A DNA stretch of 64,000 nt, taken from NCBI GenBank assembly GCA_050084985.1, contig JBITNC010000002.1, positions 27,652,001 to 27,716,000 on the forward strand. The letters are read 5' to 3'. Source of the DNA: Nageia nagi (taxonomy: Eukaryota; Pinophyta). The position numbers and the translations under genes are program-made. Below the pieces are notes generated by a model that was not told the DNA's origin, searched no databases, and was given only the letters and a program-made list of their open reading frames with translations. Every line of letters starts with the position of its first letter. Position 1 is the stretch's first letter. Shown here in pieces: positions 22,927 to 33,007 of this stretch.

Positions 22927-23739
22927 CGTTTCCCTTTCATGAAAATATCCGATTCAATAACAATGAACATTTTGATTTCCTCAAACCCCAAAAAAAACAA
23001 ACCCCATATATACAAAGTCCCAAGAATTTCGGCAGCCGATAATGCACTAGTGAGAAACAACCAACCAGGTAAATGAAATTCGTGAGCGCCGAACTATAGA
23101 TCAAGTAAGCCAGGTGCGCTCTGCTATTGAACCATTGATGATTCCTGCCATCGCGATTGTGAAAGAATATTGATAGAGAAAAATCTATAATTGTAGGTTT
23201 CGTTGGGATATCCTTTTGGCCCAGGAAATAATCTACGGTCCCATCATCAAGCATACTCTCCAATAAATTATCAGTTGTCGATTTGAAAATAAGCTTTCAA
23301 AGTTCACAAGGGATGCCTACGGCCTAATAAAGATATCTTTATACTTTCTAGGTCTCCATCAAAATGAATCAAGAATATAGGCTTTTCAACACTTAAAATT
23401 GTTTGCTTTATTTTCTATTAAATATTTTTTAATAAAAAATCATCCTTTAGAGAGAATTAGAAATTTTTTTTGATGAGATATCCATCAACATATTCACATC
23501 AAATTTTTAAATATTAATTTTAAACTAAGTTTTAAATAATATCGATTTGTACACTTACAAGATAATTCAATAAATTTGAAATTTGATAATAGATGATAAC
23601 ATTTATCTATCAAGATATTAATAATAAATGTATAATTAATTAGTAAGTAATAAATATAATAAGAAATAGGAAATGTAACGTAATAATGTGTAATAAATAT
23701 AAGTAGTAAACGATAAATCTAATTAATAAATATAATATA

Positions 23740-23999
23740 ATGTCATTTTTGTTTGGATGACTAATTTTGAGTGATTAATTATTCAATCATTTATTTGATC
23801 ATTTATTTAGTCTTTTTTATTTTTCTAACTTTGTGATTTTACCTGATGACTAAATTAGTCATCTTTTTAGTCATTTATAATTATGAATTGCAAAAAAATA
23901 GTACAATTTGATCAGTTTTAATCATGTGACTAATATTTTTAGTCACGTGACTAAAAGTTTTAGTCACATAGTCATATATCTACCAAAATTCTACTAGTG
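23740..23999. repeat. Right sub-terminal repeats of CACTA element
   Basis: Repeated TTTAGTCAT, GACTAA and AGTCACGTGACTAAAA motifs, many in inverted pairs, mirror the left array at 16920-17420 and run into the right terminus at 23999. Confidence 0.75.
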
Positions 24000-24900
24000 A
24001 TACCATTTTTGTATGTGATAACCCATGGCACTGGTAGACCACTTTGTTGGGCATCAAATACAAGTAATGTGGAAACTTGGTAGTGTAATCAAAATAAACA
24101 TAAAAAATCAATAATGCAAAAAAGGTCATTAAGAGTATAAATTTTGAAAATACTTACAACATACAAATTTGTATTAAATGTTGAATTCATTGAAATTATG
24201 TTGTTATGAGATAATTCAACCATATTCTCTATCATCCATTCTATTTGAATACCAATAACAAAAATTATGTTGTTATGAGATAATTCAACCATATTCTCTA
24301 TCATCCATTCTATTTGAATACCAATAACAAATTTATTTTTGGCATGGGTAGGGTTCTCATATATGAAAAATTTATCCTTATTGGCTTGGAACTAATGGTT
24401 GGTACTCATGGCATCATTTTTAGCCTTTTGTACCTTGCCCCTATTCAATCTACTGTATATATTTTGAACATCCTTCCTTACAATGCAAGTGTCTTGTATT
24501 GTGGGTACATTTTGAAAATATTTATTCAAGAATTACCCATTACATATTGTATCAATATAAACACCATCTATTAGTAATTACTCAAGCATGGAATAAGTCT
24601 CTTTTAAAAAACATGGAGCAAATTTGATCCTCCCATTTTTTGTTTTGCTTGTATCATATACTCCATGGCAAGGTTGATCATCCAATGAAACATGTTCAAA
24701 TTTTTTGTATGTGATAAATGCAACTTCTAGTAAACTCTTATATACCTCCATAATAAAATGACATTGACATCCTCTTCTATGAATAATGTGCCTCTTTCAA
24801 ATTGGAGGAAGTGGATTGGATCGCTTATCCTTATTGTTGTAAGCATACCAATAACTACATAAAAATTAAATAGGTTAGAATCATATTACTTTCCAAAAAT
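24000..24900 (-). pseudogene. SWIM-MULE transposase pseudogene, N-terminal piece (piece 1 of 3)
   Basis: Read downwards on the minus strand, the piece shows RGCQCHFIMEVY (about 24770), CHGVYDTSK, a block resembling TCxVRKxVxNxYSRLNRGKxQKAKNDA (about 24430-24480), then GIQIEWM...HNNIISMNSTF and LLVFDAQQSGLPVPWVITYK (about 24003-24065). The order and motifs match plant MULE/SWIM transposases. Where the family has the first catalytic Asp in M-D-S-T-F, this copy has Asn. A 69-bp in-frame duplication precedes it. Several stops and shifts confirm it is a pseudogene. It breaks off exactly at the CACTA target site. Confidence 0.85.
24195..24332. repeat. 69-bp (23-codon) tandem duplication in the MULE gene
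   Basis: ATTATGTTGTTATGAGATAA starts at 24195 and again at 24264. The two units are nearly identical, and the period is a multiple of three, so the GIQIEWMIENMVELSHNN segment is doubled. Confidence 0.9.
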
Positions 24901-25479
24901 TGATCATGCAATGCACAAATTGGAATTAAACATATTTACATACATGTCAAATTTGATTTCTTAAAGTTGTAATTACCTTCTTAACCTGATGTATTTTTTT
25001 TCTCATACAAAAATGTGCATTTTGCATCAGGATTACATTATTCACCCTTTTTGAAATCATTCAATATGCATAAAGGTATTACTGTTATTGAATTTGTCAA
25101 TCCTCTCATGCATGGTATTGCTATCCAAGTTAAATCCTTACAATATAAGAGTTATTTTCCATGAATATCTTTGACATGTAGATTAAATATCATATGCCAT
25201 TTCAATGTCATTATGTATCAACTTCTTTGTGTATCAAAATTTGAAAATACTGCATCAATTTTAATCTATAATCTATTGAGAGCACAAATAAAAATATAAT
25301 CACTATATTAGTCTTTTTGTCAGTACAAATGAATTGTATCATTATTTATTGTATTGTAAGATTATTTTATAGGTCTTCATATCTTAAGTTGTATGTTCCC
25401 TTCCTTAAATGTAATTCATTTAATATTTAGTTGTTATTAAGACACTTCAAATACATTCATGTTTAATAATATGCATGAT
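24901..25479. other. Unassigned AT-rich sequence
   Basis: It lies upstream of the MULE N-terminus and before the PPR remnants. It may contain the 5' flank and terminal repeat of the MULE, but I could not identify one. Confidence 0.4.
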
Positions 25480-25740
25480 GAAAATACATATTAATGGAAT
25501 GCAATGATTATAAGATATGTAATATATTGCTACAGAAAGGATCCCCTGAAACTCTTTGATGTACACCATGTAGACATAATATCATGAAATGTAACGATCT
25601 TAAGAATTTCTATAAAATGGGTTTTTTGAAAAGGCTCTAAAGACTTTTAAGCAAATGCAATTATTAGATGCAAATCCAAACTTTGCAACTAAAGCCATCA
25701 TTATTATAGCATGCAATGGATGTTGTGGTATTGAATACCC
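25480..25740 (+). pseudogene. PPR gene remnant, first block
   Basis: After frameshift correction by eye it shows W-N-A-M, Y-R-K-D-P-L-K-L-F-D, then EKALKTFKQMQLLDANPN, the typical helix A/B pattern of pentatricopeptide repeats, followed by a TxAxIIIIACNG-like segment. PPR proteins bind organelle RNA. There is no continuous frame. The sequence breaks down into the 20-bp minisatellite that follows. Confidence 0.6.
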
Positions 25741-25757
25741 TAATAGCCATGTATGAA

Positions 25758-26190
25758 TCTCGACAATGCATGATGAAGCTTGATAATATACCATGAATCT
25801 TGATGATATATGAGGATTCTCGACAATATAAGAGGATGCCCGATAATGGAAGAGGATGTCGAGCAATATATGAGGATGTCCAAAAATGTAAGAGGATGAT
25901 TAAAAATGGAAGAGGATACCTGATAATGGAAGAGGATGGGAGACAATATATGAAGATGCTGGAAAATTGAGGATGATCCTTGAAAATGGATGAGGATGCA
26001 TAACAATATGTGAGGGTGCCCAAAAATGTAAGAGGATGCACAATAATGGGAGAGGATGACTGATAATGGAAGAGGATAAGCAAAAATAAATGAGGATTCT
26101 CGATAATGGAAGAGGATGTATGATAATAGAAGAGGATGATAGATAATGTACCTTGAAGCTCGATAATAGTCCATTAAGTTCATTAATGCA
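25758..26190. repeat. 20-bp minisatellite, about 21 units
   Basis: The consensus is close to GCCCGATAATGGAAGAGGAT, and almost all units are exactly 20 bp. It produces several overlapping open frames on the minus strand that are artefacts of the repeat. It lies between two PPR blocks. Confidence 0.9.
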
Positions 26191-26520
26191 TACCAAAATG
26201 AATCTAGCAAGAATGCTTGCAAAAAATGAATGGGAAATGTTTAACAAGATGCATGATGCAGACATAGATTCATGAAATGCAATAATTGGAGGATATGAAA
26301 TTCATGGCTACGGAAAGGATGCCCTAAAACTCTTTGATATGCATGATGCTAACACAATATCAATATCATGGAATGCAATGATCTTAAGGATTTGTATAAA
26401 AAGGATTTTCTAAAAAGCTTCTAAAGACTTTTTAAGGTAGGATGTATTGAATCCTACATGAAAAGCCTCTAAAGACTTTTAATGCTGATAATGCATAATG
26501 AAACCCGACATTCATATGGA
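26190..26520 (+). pseudogene. PPR gene remnant, second block
   Basis: Reads FNKMHDAD, then AIIGGYEIHGYGKDALKLFD and ANTISISWNAMI, clear PPR motifs, interrupted by a stop (S-*-N for the usual SWN). Its end repeats short segments (TTCTAAAAAG / CCTCTAAAGACTTTT), suggesting local slippage. Confidence 0.7.
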
Positions 26521-26676
26521 ATGGCTGACGATTTCTTTTAAGGTAGCATGTATTGAATCCCTAAAACTTTTTGATTTACATAATTTGACCACAAAACTTT
26601 ACATTTACCTTGAGAAATAGAATGGATAATTTGTGGGTTAATATTTTTTTCTTTTATTTTTTTTACATAGAAATAC

Positions 26677-26860
26677 ATGCATGCAAAAATGAATCTAGCA
26701 AGATATGCATGCAAAAATAAGTCTAACAAGACATGAATGTAAAAATGAATATAACAAGACATGCATGCAAAAATGATTCTAGCAAGACATGAACACAAAA
26801 ATGAATCTAGCAAGACATGCATGCAAAAATTAATATGGCAAGAGATGCATGCAAAATATT
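26677..26860. repeat. 28-bp minisatellite, about 6.5 units
   Basis: The consensus is close to ATGCATGCAAAAATGAATCT plus AGCAAGAC. One and a half related units also occur at about 26187-26240 inside the second PPR block, so it probably grew from that sequence. The minus-strand open frame across it is an artefact. Confidence 0.9.
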
Positions 26861-27126
26861 GAGGAAAAATAGAAGGCATAAATAATTTTTTTACAAGATG
26901 CATTGTGGAAAAAACTCATACCTAGAGGGGCTAAGCTTTTGCAATGAAAAGGTCGAGAGATCGTAATCTAAAAAATAAATAATCAATTTATTTGGATAAT
27001 ACATAGGTTGGTTGGTGAAGATTTTTAAATTTTATTATATAAAGGATATAAGCTTGTGATTAAACAAAGATTCAATCAATTTAATTAGGTGTTATGTCGG
27101 TTGGTTGGTGAACATTTAATTTTTCA

Positions 27127-27478
27127 ATGGAGAAGGCTATCCTCCCTCTAGATAAGAATACGATAAATGCCCATGATGTCATCCAAGATAAATGCCCAAG
27201 ACTTAAGGAAACATAAACGCCCAAAATTAAGGAAGCATAAATGCATGAAATTAAGGAAATATAAACATCTAAACTTAATATGATAGAGAAATGAAATCGG
27301 GTGGCGCATGGGTGGTTCATAATGCATAAATGCCCAAGTTTAAAATGGCATAAAAGTTCATAATTAATGATGCAGAGTGGCTTAATAGGGAGGCAGAAAG
27401 AAACATAAACACCCAACACAAAGTGCATAAATGTCCAATATTTATGGTTGAATTTGGAGGAAGGATAGCCTTCTCCAT
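27127..27478. mobile_element. 352-bp inverted-repeat element (MITE-like)
   Basis: A 22-bp inverted repeat starting ATGGAGAAGGCTATCCT lies at 27127-27148 and 27457-27478 with one mismatch. The interior holds about five degenerate 24-26-bp repeats (ATAAATGCCCAA...TTAAGGAA). I could not identify a clear target duplication, so the transposon class is open. Confidence 0.6.
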
Positions 27479-28552
27479 TTCTTAGTTCTATAAGAGTACA
27501 TTAGTTCTAGAATTGAATAATAAATATATAAATACATTAGGTATCTGCAAATAATTAAATATAACTATTAAATTAATATTATTAATATTAGTTAGTTTTA
27601 ATAACCCCAACTTCCCTATGGTAGATGTATATAAACTCTTTTTTCATTAATGAAAGGTTGCTTGGTTACTCTCTCAAATTCTTATATGAACTTAATTTTC
27701 TTCTTGCATATTTCACTTATTTATCTTTTCATTTCTTCATTGCCTATTATACAATTATAACACTTTTGTCAAATTATCTTAGCTCTATGTGTCTTTTCAC
27801 TCTAAACAAAGGATGTATACCATTTTGTTATCTATGTCACTTAAGTACTTGATAGTAATATCCCTCTAGTTGATATATATCCATGTTACTATTTCCTTGA
27901 GTCTTATTTTGAGTGGAATCAATTACTTTGCTTCACTCTATTGAAGAACTGTATTTTTATATAGAGTGCTTGACTTTGTCATCTCATTATCCTCAAATTA
28001 ATCTAATCATCCATTTTGATTTCTAGTATCTAACAAAATACTTTTTTGTTTAGATGGATTTTCAATGAATAAGAAGATGGATATCAATTAGTTCTTTTCA
28101 TGTTGTAGATCTTCTTTCATCCAATTTTTCTTATCATCAATCATAAAATTTTCTTTAGTATCACTTAGATGAATACAACTGAGAATTTAATTTGAAACTA
28201 TATTAAGAACTCTATATATTTATAATATATTGTGTCCATGATAGTAATTAACAACTCAAATATTAGATTCAATAATAAAAATGCCATAAAATTCTCAAGT
28301 GCATAATACAATTGTGAGAGGGTGTGGTGTAATATTGATTACAAATGCTCAATAATAATCATATATTGCCTTATAACCTTATTTATGAATAACTTAGTAG
28401 TAATATAAATCCCTTGGCTCAAGTCAAGTAATCTTAGCTTATGGTCTGATGTCATGTCTTATCTTTGGACCATTCAATTTTTTATAGCTTTCACATCTTT
28501 TTTATTTAATGTTTTTTTTTTAAACACTACTTATATCACAGGTTTTTGCAAA
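27479..28552. other. Unassigned AT-rich sequence, possible old LTR remnant
   Basis: At about 27620-27700 the sequence TATATAAACTC followed by a run like ATTAATGAAAGGTTGCTTGG looks like the R-U5 part of a plant LTR. I could not find a partner LTR, a primer site or a coding domain. Confidence 0.3.
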
Positions 28553-28650
28553 GGCCATCACCCCTTTTCACACATGCACACACTCTAGCTAATGGAACAA
28601 GGGCCATCACCCTTTTTTACACACGCACACACTCTAGCTAATAGAACATG
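28553..28650. repeat. 49-bp tandem duplication
   Basis: GGCCATCACCC...CACACACTCTAGCTAAT occurs twice in tandem (28553-28601 and 28602-28650), with small differences. Confidence 0.85.
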
Positions 28651-30631
28651 TGACCTAATTGCACCTAGGCCCAGACTCCACCGTTAGAGTAGTGTCATTG
28701 GGGCTATTTTATGATTTTTTTAATCAATCTTTCATATCTATATCTACTTAAAATCACCACATTAAACTTATTTAATAATAATCATATATAATATAACTTG
28801 TTTTACTATATTATTTACGTATAAAATCAAGAGGTTCAATCCTTTTTCTTCATACCCTTAACTAATAGATTCTTGAAGTGGATTGCTAATTATATTTAAT
28901 CATTATATGAATTATTTTAAAAATTGCTAGCTCGTATTTCCAACTTTTCGACAAGTATATTAAAAATATGAACATCTGAGAACTTTGTCAAAAGTTTATA
29001 CAATGTAATCAATAATAAAAAGTTTACATACCTAGGATTCCAAGATACATAAATAAATTTACATGTTACATAAGAAAAGATACCTCTAAGGTTGAAAGTT
29101 AGTTTAAATAGAATGATTGTTGGAAAAAAAAAATTAAATTCAATAAAAATTCAAATACTTTTCATTACAATAAAATATAAAATTACCTACAAATTTCATG
29201 AGAGAGGTCTATCTTCAAATCTTTCTCCCTTGAACTGGATGCATATAAGTTGCAATAGTTACAATAGTAAAATCAAACCACATGCAAATCCTAGATAAAT
29301 TTGACGGAAAAATAACCTTACCTATTACCCCTCGTACCAAAGGATAACTTTCCCTTAAAAGAATGATTTCATAGAAAAAAAAATTACCTACAAAAATACT
29401 AAGCTATCCACTCTTACAAACTATAACTTTCTCTTTGCATATATTAAAATAGGAAAAAGAGGACTGTGCTCCCATATGCATTGTGCATCATTCAGCTTAA
29501 TACCAATTTGATTTGAATGGTAAATTTATTTTATTTTGAAGTGTATAGCCGGACCCAGTGTCAATTCATGTACAGCCATCCGTACATAACCTTACCCAGT
29601 TTTCTTAGCAATTCTCTCAGCCTTTAACATACCCATGCATTTAGAATTGTATTTGGAATTCTCTCAGCCTTTAATACATAAAGAATACCCATCCATCACG
29701 TCTCTATGTCAATTCAGTATTTGGAATTGTTCTTTAGGTGAACAGAGTTTTGAAAGGGTGTTGCAGGACCAGCACATCAATTTCCCCTAAATGCACGTAG
29801 CTTTCGCCAGCTTGATTTGGTCCCTCAAACTGTACAATGAACACTGATCAATTCTTACTGCCCATTGGTCACTGGGTCAATTTCCATCATCTGTCCACTT
29901 TTGCCATTTCAATCAGAATGCTTTCAAGTAAAAGTTGACAAACTGTCTCACCACTGCCACAAATGGTTTGTTGACCACAGATTCAGAGAGTTTGTCTGTT
30001 GGCCTGAGCAGAATATGTATAGGAAAATTGGAATATACATATTTACTGTACTATTGGCTTATTGATTGTTTTGAAGCAAGAGGATGATGAACATTTTCAT
30101 GCCCTTTGCTTGTTCTTTAGTAGGTATAAGAATGGCAGGGATGAATACGAATCTCTACCTAATTTTCTGTATTTACTCCGTAGGATAAGGATATGCTCGT
30201 TTTATGGCCCTCCACATTTATATACAGATTGTAGTATATGCAGTTGTGTCCTTGGGCTGCATAATGAACCAGTAGTTTCATGTTTGTACAATGTGTCATA
30301 TGCAGATCCCATTCATGGCAGCTTGCACTTCAGAAAACACCATCAACTCCCATGAGAGTTTGCATCAACTGCTAGGACGTCAAGTGTAAGCATCACTTTG
30401 CAGATTGAAATGTGCTTTTTATCCATCATGTTTGCTGTAGTGTAGATATATAGTTGTATGTGCTTTATTACTACTAACTACTTTCAAATGAATTTGGGGA
30501 TTATATATGTACAGTCGAATTTGGGGATAATTATATTTAGTTTTATTATTTTTTAGGATATATATATCCAAATTCTAACTGTCGTATACCTTATTTTTTT
30601 GGTATATTGATTTGGTCGAATGATCATCCCC
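28651..30631. other. Unassigned region, GC-richer from 29460 to 30420
   Basis: It has less AT bias and less transposon character than anything around it. Two short open frames on the plus strand (29865-30065, 30062-30355) overlap by 4 bp but resemble no family I know. A partial internal duplication (AATTCTCTCAGCCTTTAA) lies near 29610-29670. It could be a relic of unique host sequence such as a gene flank, intron or UTR. I assign no function. Confidence 0.4.
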
Positions 30632-32050
30632 AAATAATTGAAGAGTATTGATCAATATAATGTCTACATGGAATTGTACCTCTTTCTTTCTTGTATTGAA
30701 ATCCTTCCATGAAATTAATCAACCTATCAACGTCTTTGGATCTAAAAATTTCAAGGAGAGGATTCTTGTAGATCCCCAAATTCATGAATTGCCCATAATT
30801 CTTTATTGATTTCTTTAGAGGAGGAAATGAAATTTTTCCAATATGTACCAAGTATTGAATAATATGCATCAATTGTTAACAATACTTTGTTAAATGCCAT
30901 CTCTATCCACGATAATTACAAAAATGCTCATACTAATTAGTAGTACCAAACTTTGGACCTTATATTAGAGGAATTATTAAAACCAATAACTTCATTTTGA
31001 CTAGGTGAGTAAGCGCTTCATTGTAATATCATAATAAATAGGAAGGAACTTTATTGATCCTTTTTCAAGTTGCTTACTAATTTCTTTAGCTTTTTTCACA
31101 TTTTTTACAATGACTAGTTTTGCTTGAGGTTATTCTCCCCTTATCTTTGGTAGAGTTTTAGGCCTTTTTACTCTCTTCCATTCTCACATCTTATTGTACC
31201 CTTCTTTTTGCTATGATAATATGAAGAAAAGTATGTAATGGAAAATTTCTATAATCACAATAAATTACGTTCTTATCATAAACCTTCCTTTAGTTGCAAT
31301 GATTGAATGAATGCTTTAAGCTTACTCTCTCATAGAGAATAATCTTTTACCTATTTTTCTCCAAAATTTGATGCAATCTGTAATACTTTTCCCTTCTCTT
31401 TGTTTTAATTGTATCAACTTGAAAAATGGAGTATCTTTTGGAACATATATCATGATATCTTCCATAAATAATTTCTTAAGTTGTGTAAAATCTTGAATAT
31501 TATCATTAGCAAGATTATTGAACCATTTAAGAGCATTTCCTTTCAATATTAAAAGAAATAAATCATCATGCAAATCTCTGTTCAAAGAGATAACAAAAAC
31601 TTCATCTTCATAAATGTGTATGTGTAGGCTTGGATCTTCATGACCTTCATATTTTGTAAAGTTCAAACTCTTTTTTGTATCTACCATAGTTTCTCCTGTT
31701 CTATGACAAAATATATCTCTATCTTCTTCTTGTTGAGGTCCTTTATTTTTTGAAGCCATCAATTCATCCACTTTCTTGGTGAGTTTTTCAATTTCTAATT
31801 TAGAAACATCTTACTCATTTTGAACAACTTTATGTTATTGCACATGTCTTTCCAAAGTAAGAAGGATTTAAAAATTTCCTTCCTTACAATATCTATCCTC
31901 TATTATCCATTATATGATGATCCTAGAATTTTTATCCAACTCAATAAGTGGTAATCTAATCACTTATTCATCATCACATCTACTTAATATGGTGGCCTTA
32001 ATGTCATTTTCTTCTTTTATCCATCCTAGAAATGGTTGTATTGCTAGAGT
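30632..32050 (-). pseudogene. Antisense gag-like gene, copy 1
   Basis: On the minus strand it starts near 32050 (AIQPFLGWIKEENDIKATIL) and runs down. An open 149-codon stretch at 31322-31771 contains LILKGNALKWFNNLANDNIQ, then FTQLKKLFMEDI and QLKQREGKSI, the core of the retrotransposon gag (capsid) family. The downstream part (about 30900) keeps an H-L-T-K-like remnant of a zinc knuckle, and then the segment KISFPPLK. It lies antisense to the gag-pol of the same gypsy unit. A second copy is at 57965-59915. Stops make it non-functional. Confidence 0.7.
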
Positions 32051-33007
32051 AATTTAAAGATGAAACTATTCTTTCCAATATTCAAGTATGGATCTTTATC
32101 AGAATCACTATCCACTAATAATGGTAATTTATCTTTGAAAGCAAAGATATTTATCATTTGATCATGATATGGATGAATTTGTTTTATAAATACTTTGTAA
32201 CAAATTACCTTATCATCAATTGATATGTGTGTGTAATAATCATTATCCCAACCATTGAAGTATTGATACTTGGTTCTATTTTTTTGATTTCTCTAATGAG
32301 GATAAGGTTCCACAGCTTTGAAAAGAGTTTATTTGATCTCCTTATCTTTACCATCTATTTTCAAACTAATATCATTTTTAAAATAAATTTCTTTGTTCTC
32401 ACTTGAACCTTGTAGTTCCTAGTTATAGATATCATCTTAGTCTTTTTGGAACAAGTCTCCCAAGATTGTTGGAGCACCAACATCAATTCTAGGAAGCACC
32501 TGATCCTATGCTTCTATAACTTATTAGTCTAAGGGATTTTAATGATTTATTTCTTCAATAGAAACCTTTTCTTCAATAGGAATCACAACGTTTGTATTGT
32601 AGGTAACATCAACATTAGGTATATGTTAATGTGAATACTAGATCACCAATGTAGTCTTCATTTATTGTAAAGATGTTCTTTTTTAATGATTAGGTATTAA
32701 TGTCATGGCATTTGAACTATATTTATTTTAATATGATGTATTGGTAATTTATAATAGTTCATTCTTTTACTCATGAATTATGAATTCATTTTCTAGGTTA
32801 TCAATAATATAAGCCCTTTCTTCTACTAATATTTCTTGAAGGAATTCAATAGTGTTATATTTTTCTTTATGAACCACATCTCTCAACATTAATTTTCATT
32901 GATTACCTTAAAAAGTTTCTCTTAATTTAATAATAAAGCAACAACTATCATGAGCTCTTTTGTTCCATGAGATGTATTCCTGTTTGATTTATTATCACTT
33001 TAAGCAC
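30632..33007 (+). mobile_element. 3' part of an upstream Ty3/gypsy unit (left-truncated)
   Basis: It aligns along its length with 57965-60821 (less a 519-bp insertion there). It ends at the start of the LTR-like block at 33008. The alignment stops at about 30632 on the left, which is therefore the truncation point. It carries the antisense gag described separately. Confidence 0.65.

Larger units (their letters stand above)
16880..23999 (-). mobile_element. CACTA (En/Spm) transposon carrying captured MetRS gene fragment
   Basis: The left end is CACTAGTACAAAAG at 16880. The right end, read on the minus strand from 23999, is CACTAGTAGAATTTTGG. The first eight bases agree and both match the plant CACTA terminal pattern. 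Flanking 3-bp direct repeats are ATA (16877-16879) and ATA (24000-24002), the target duplication length expected for CACTA. Sub-terminal motif arrays (TTTAGTCAT/ATTTAATCAT type) lie inside each end. The element holds three intact C-terminal transposon exons (17821-18681) and a MetRS gene segment (18846-22087). I see no Tnp2-type transposase core, so the copy should depend on transposase supplied elsewhere. It interrupts the SWIM-MULE gene between two recognisable pieces, which supports the boundaries independently. Confidence 0.9.

Noticed and set aside
23930-23960. AGTCACGTGACT palindrome as a G-box promoter element
   Set aside because: It belongs to the CACTA sub-terminal repeat motifs, which recur in inverted pairs. 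There is no gene beside it that it would regulate.
16880-23999. A functional MetRS gene at this locus
   Set aside because: It lacks the HIGH exon, one internal exon and the whole C-terminal half, and it has an internal stop and a lost zinc ligand. It lies entirely inside transposon ends.
25600-26265. Several overlapping open frames on the minus strand, up to 160 codons
   Set aside because: They are different frames of the 20-bp minisatellite, and all encode repeating SSYIxxHPLPLS-like peptides.
26538-26903. 121-codon minus-strand frame rich in Cys and Phe
   Set aside because: It is the 28-bp minisatellite read in one frame. There is no conserved domain.
27600-27700. Possible solo LTR (TATA-like box and R-U5-like end)
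   Set aside because: No TG...CA ends, target duplication, partner LTR or primer site could be fixed, so it is not called as an element.
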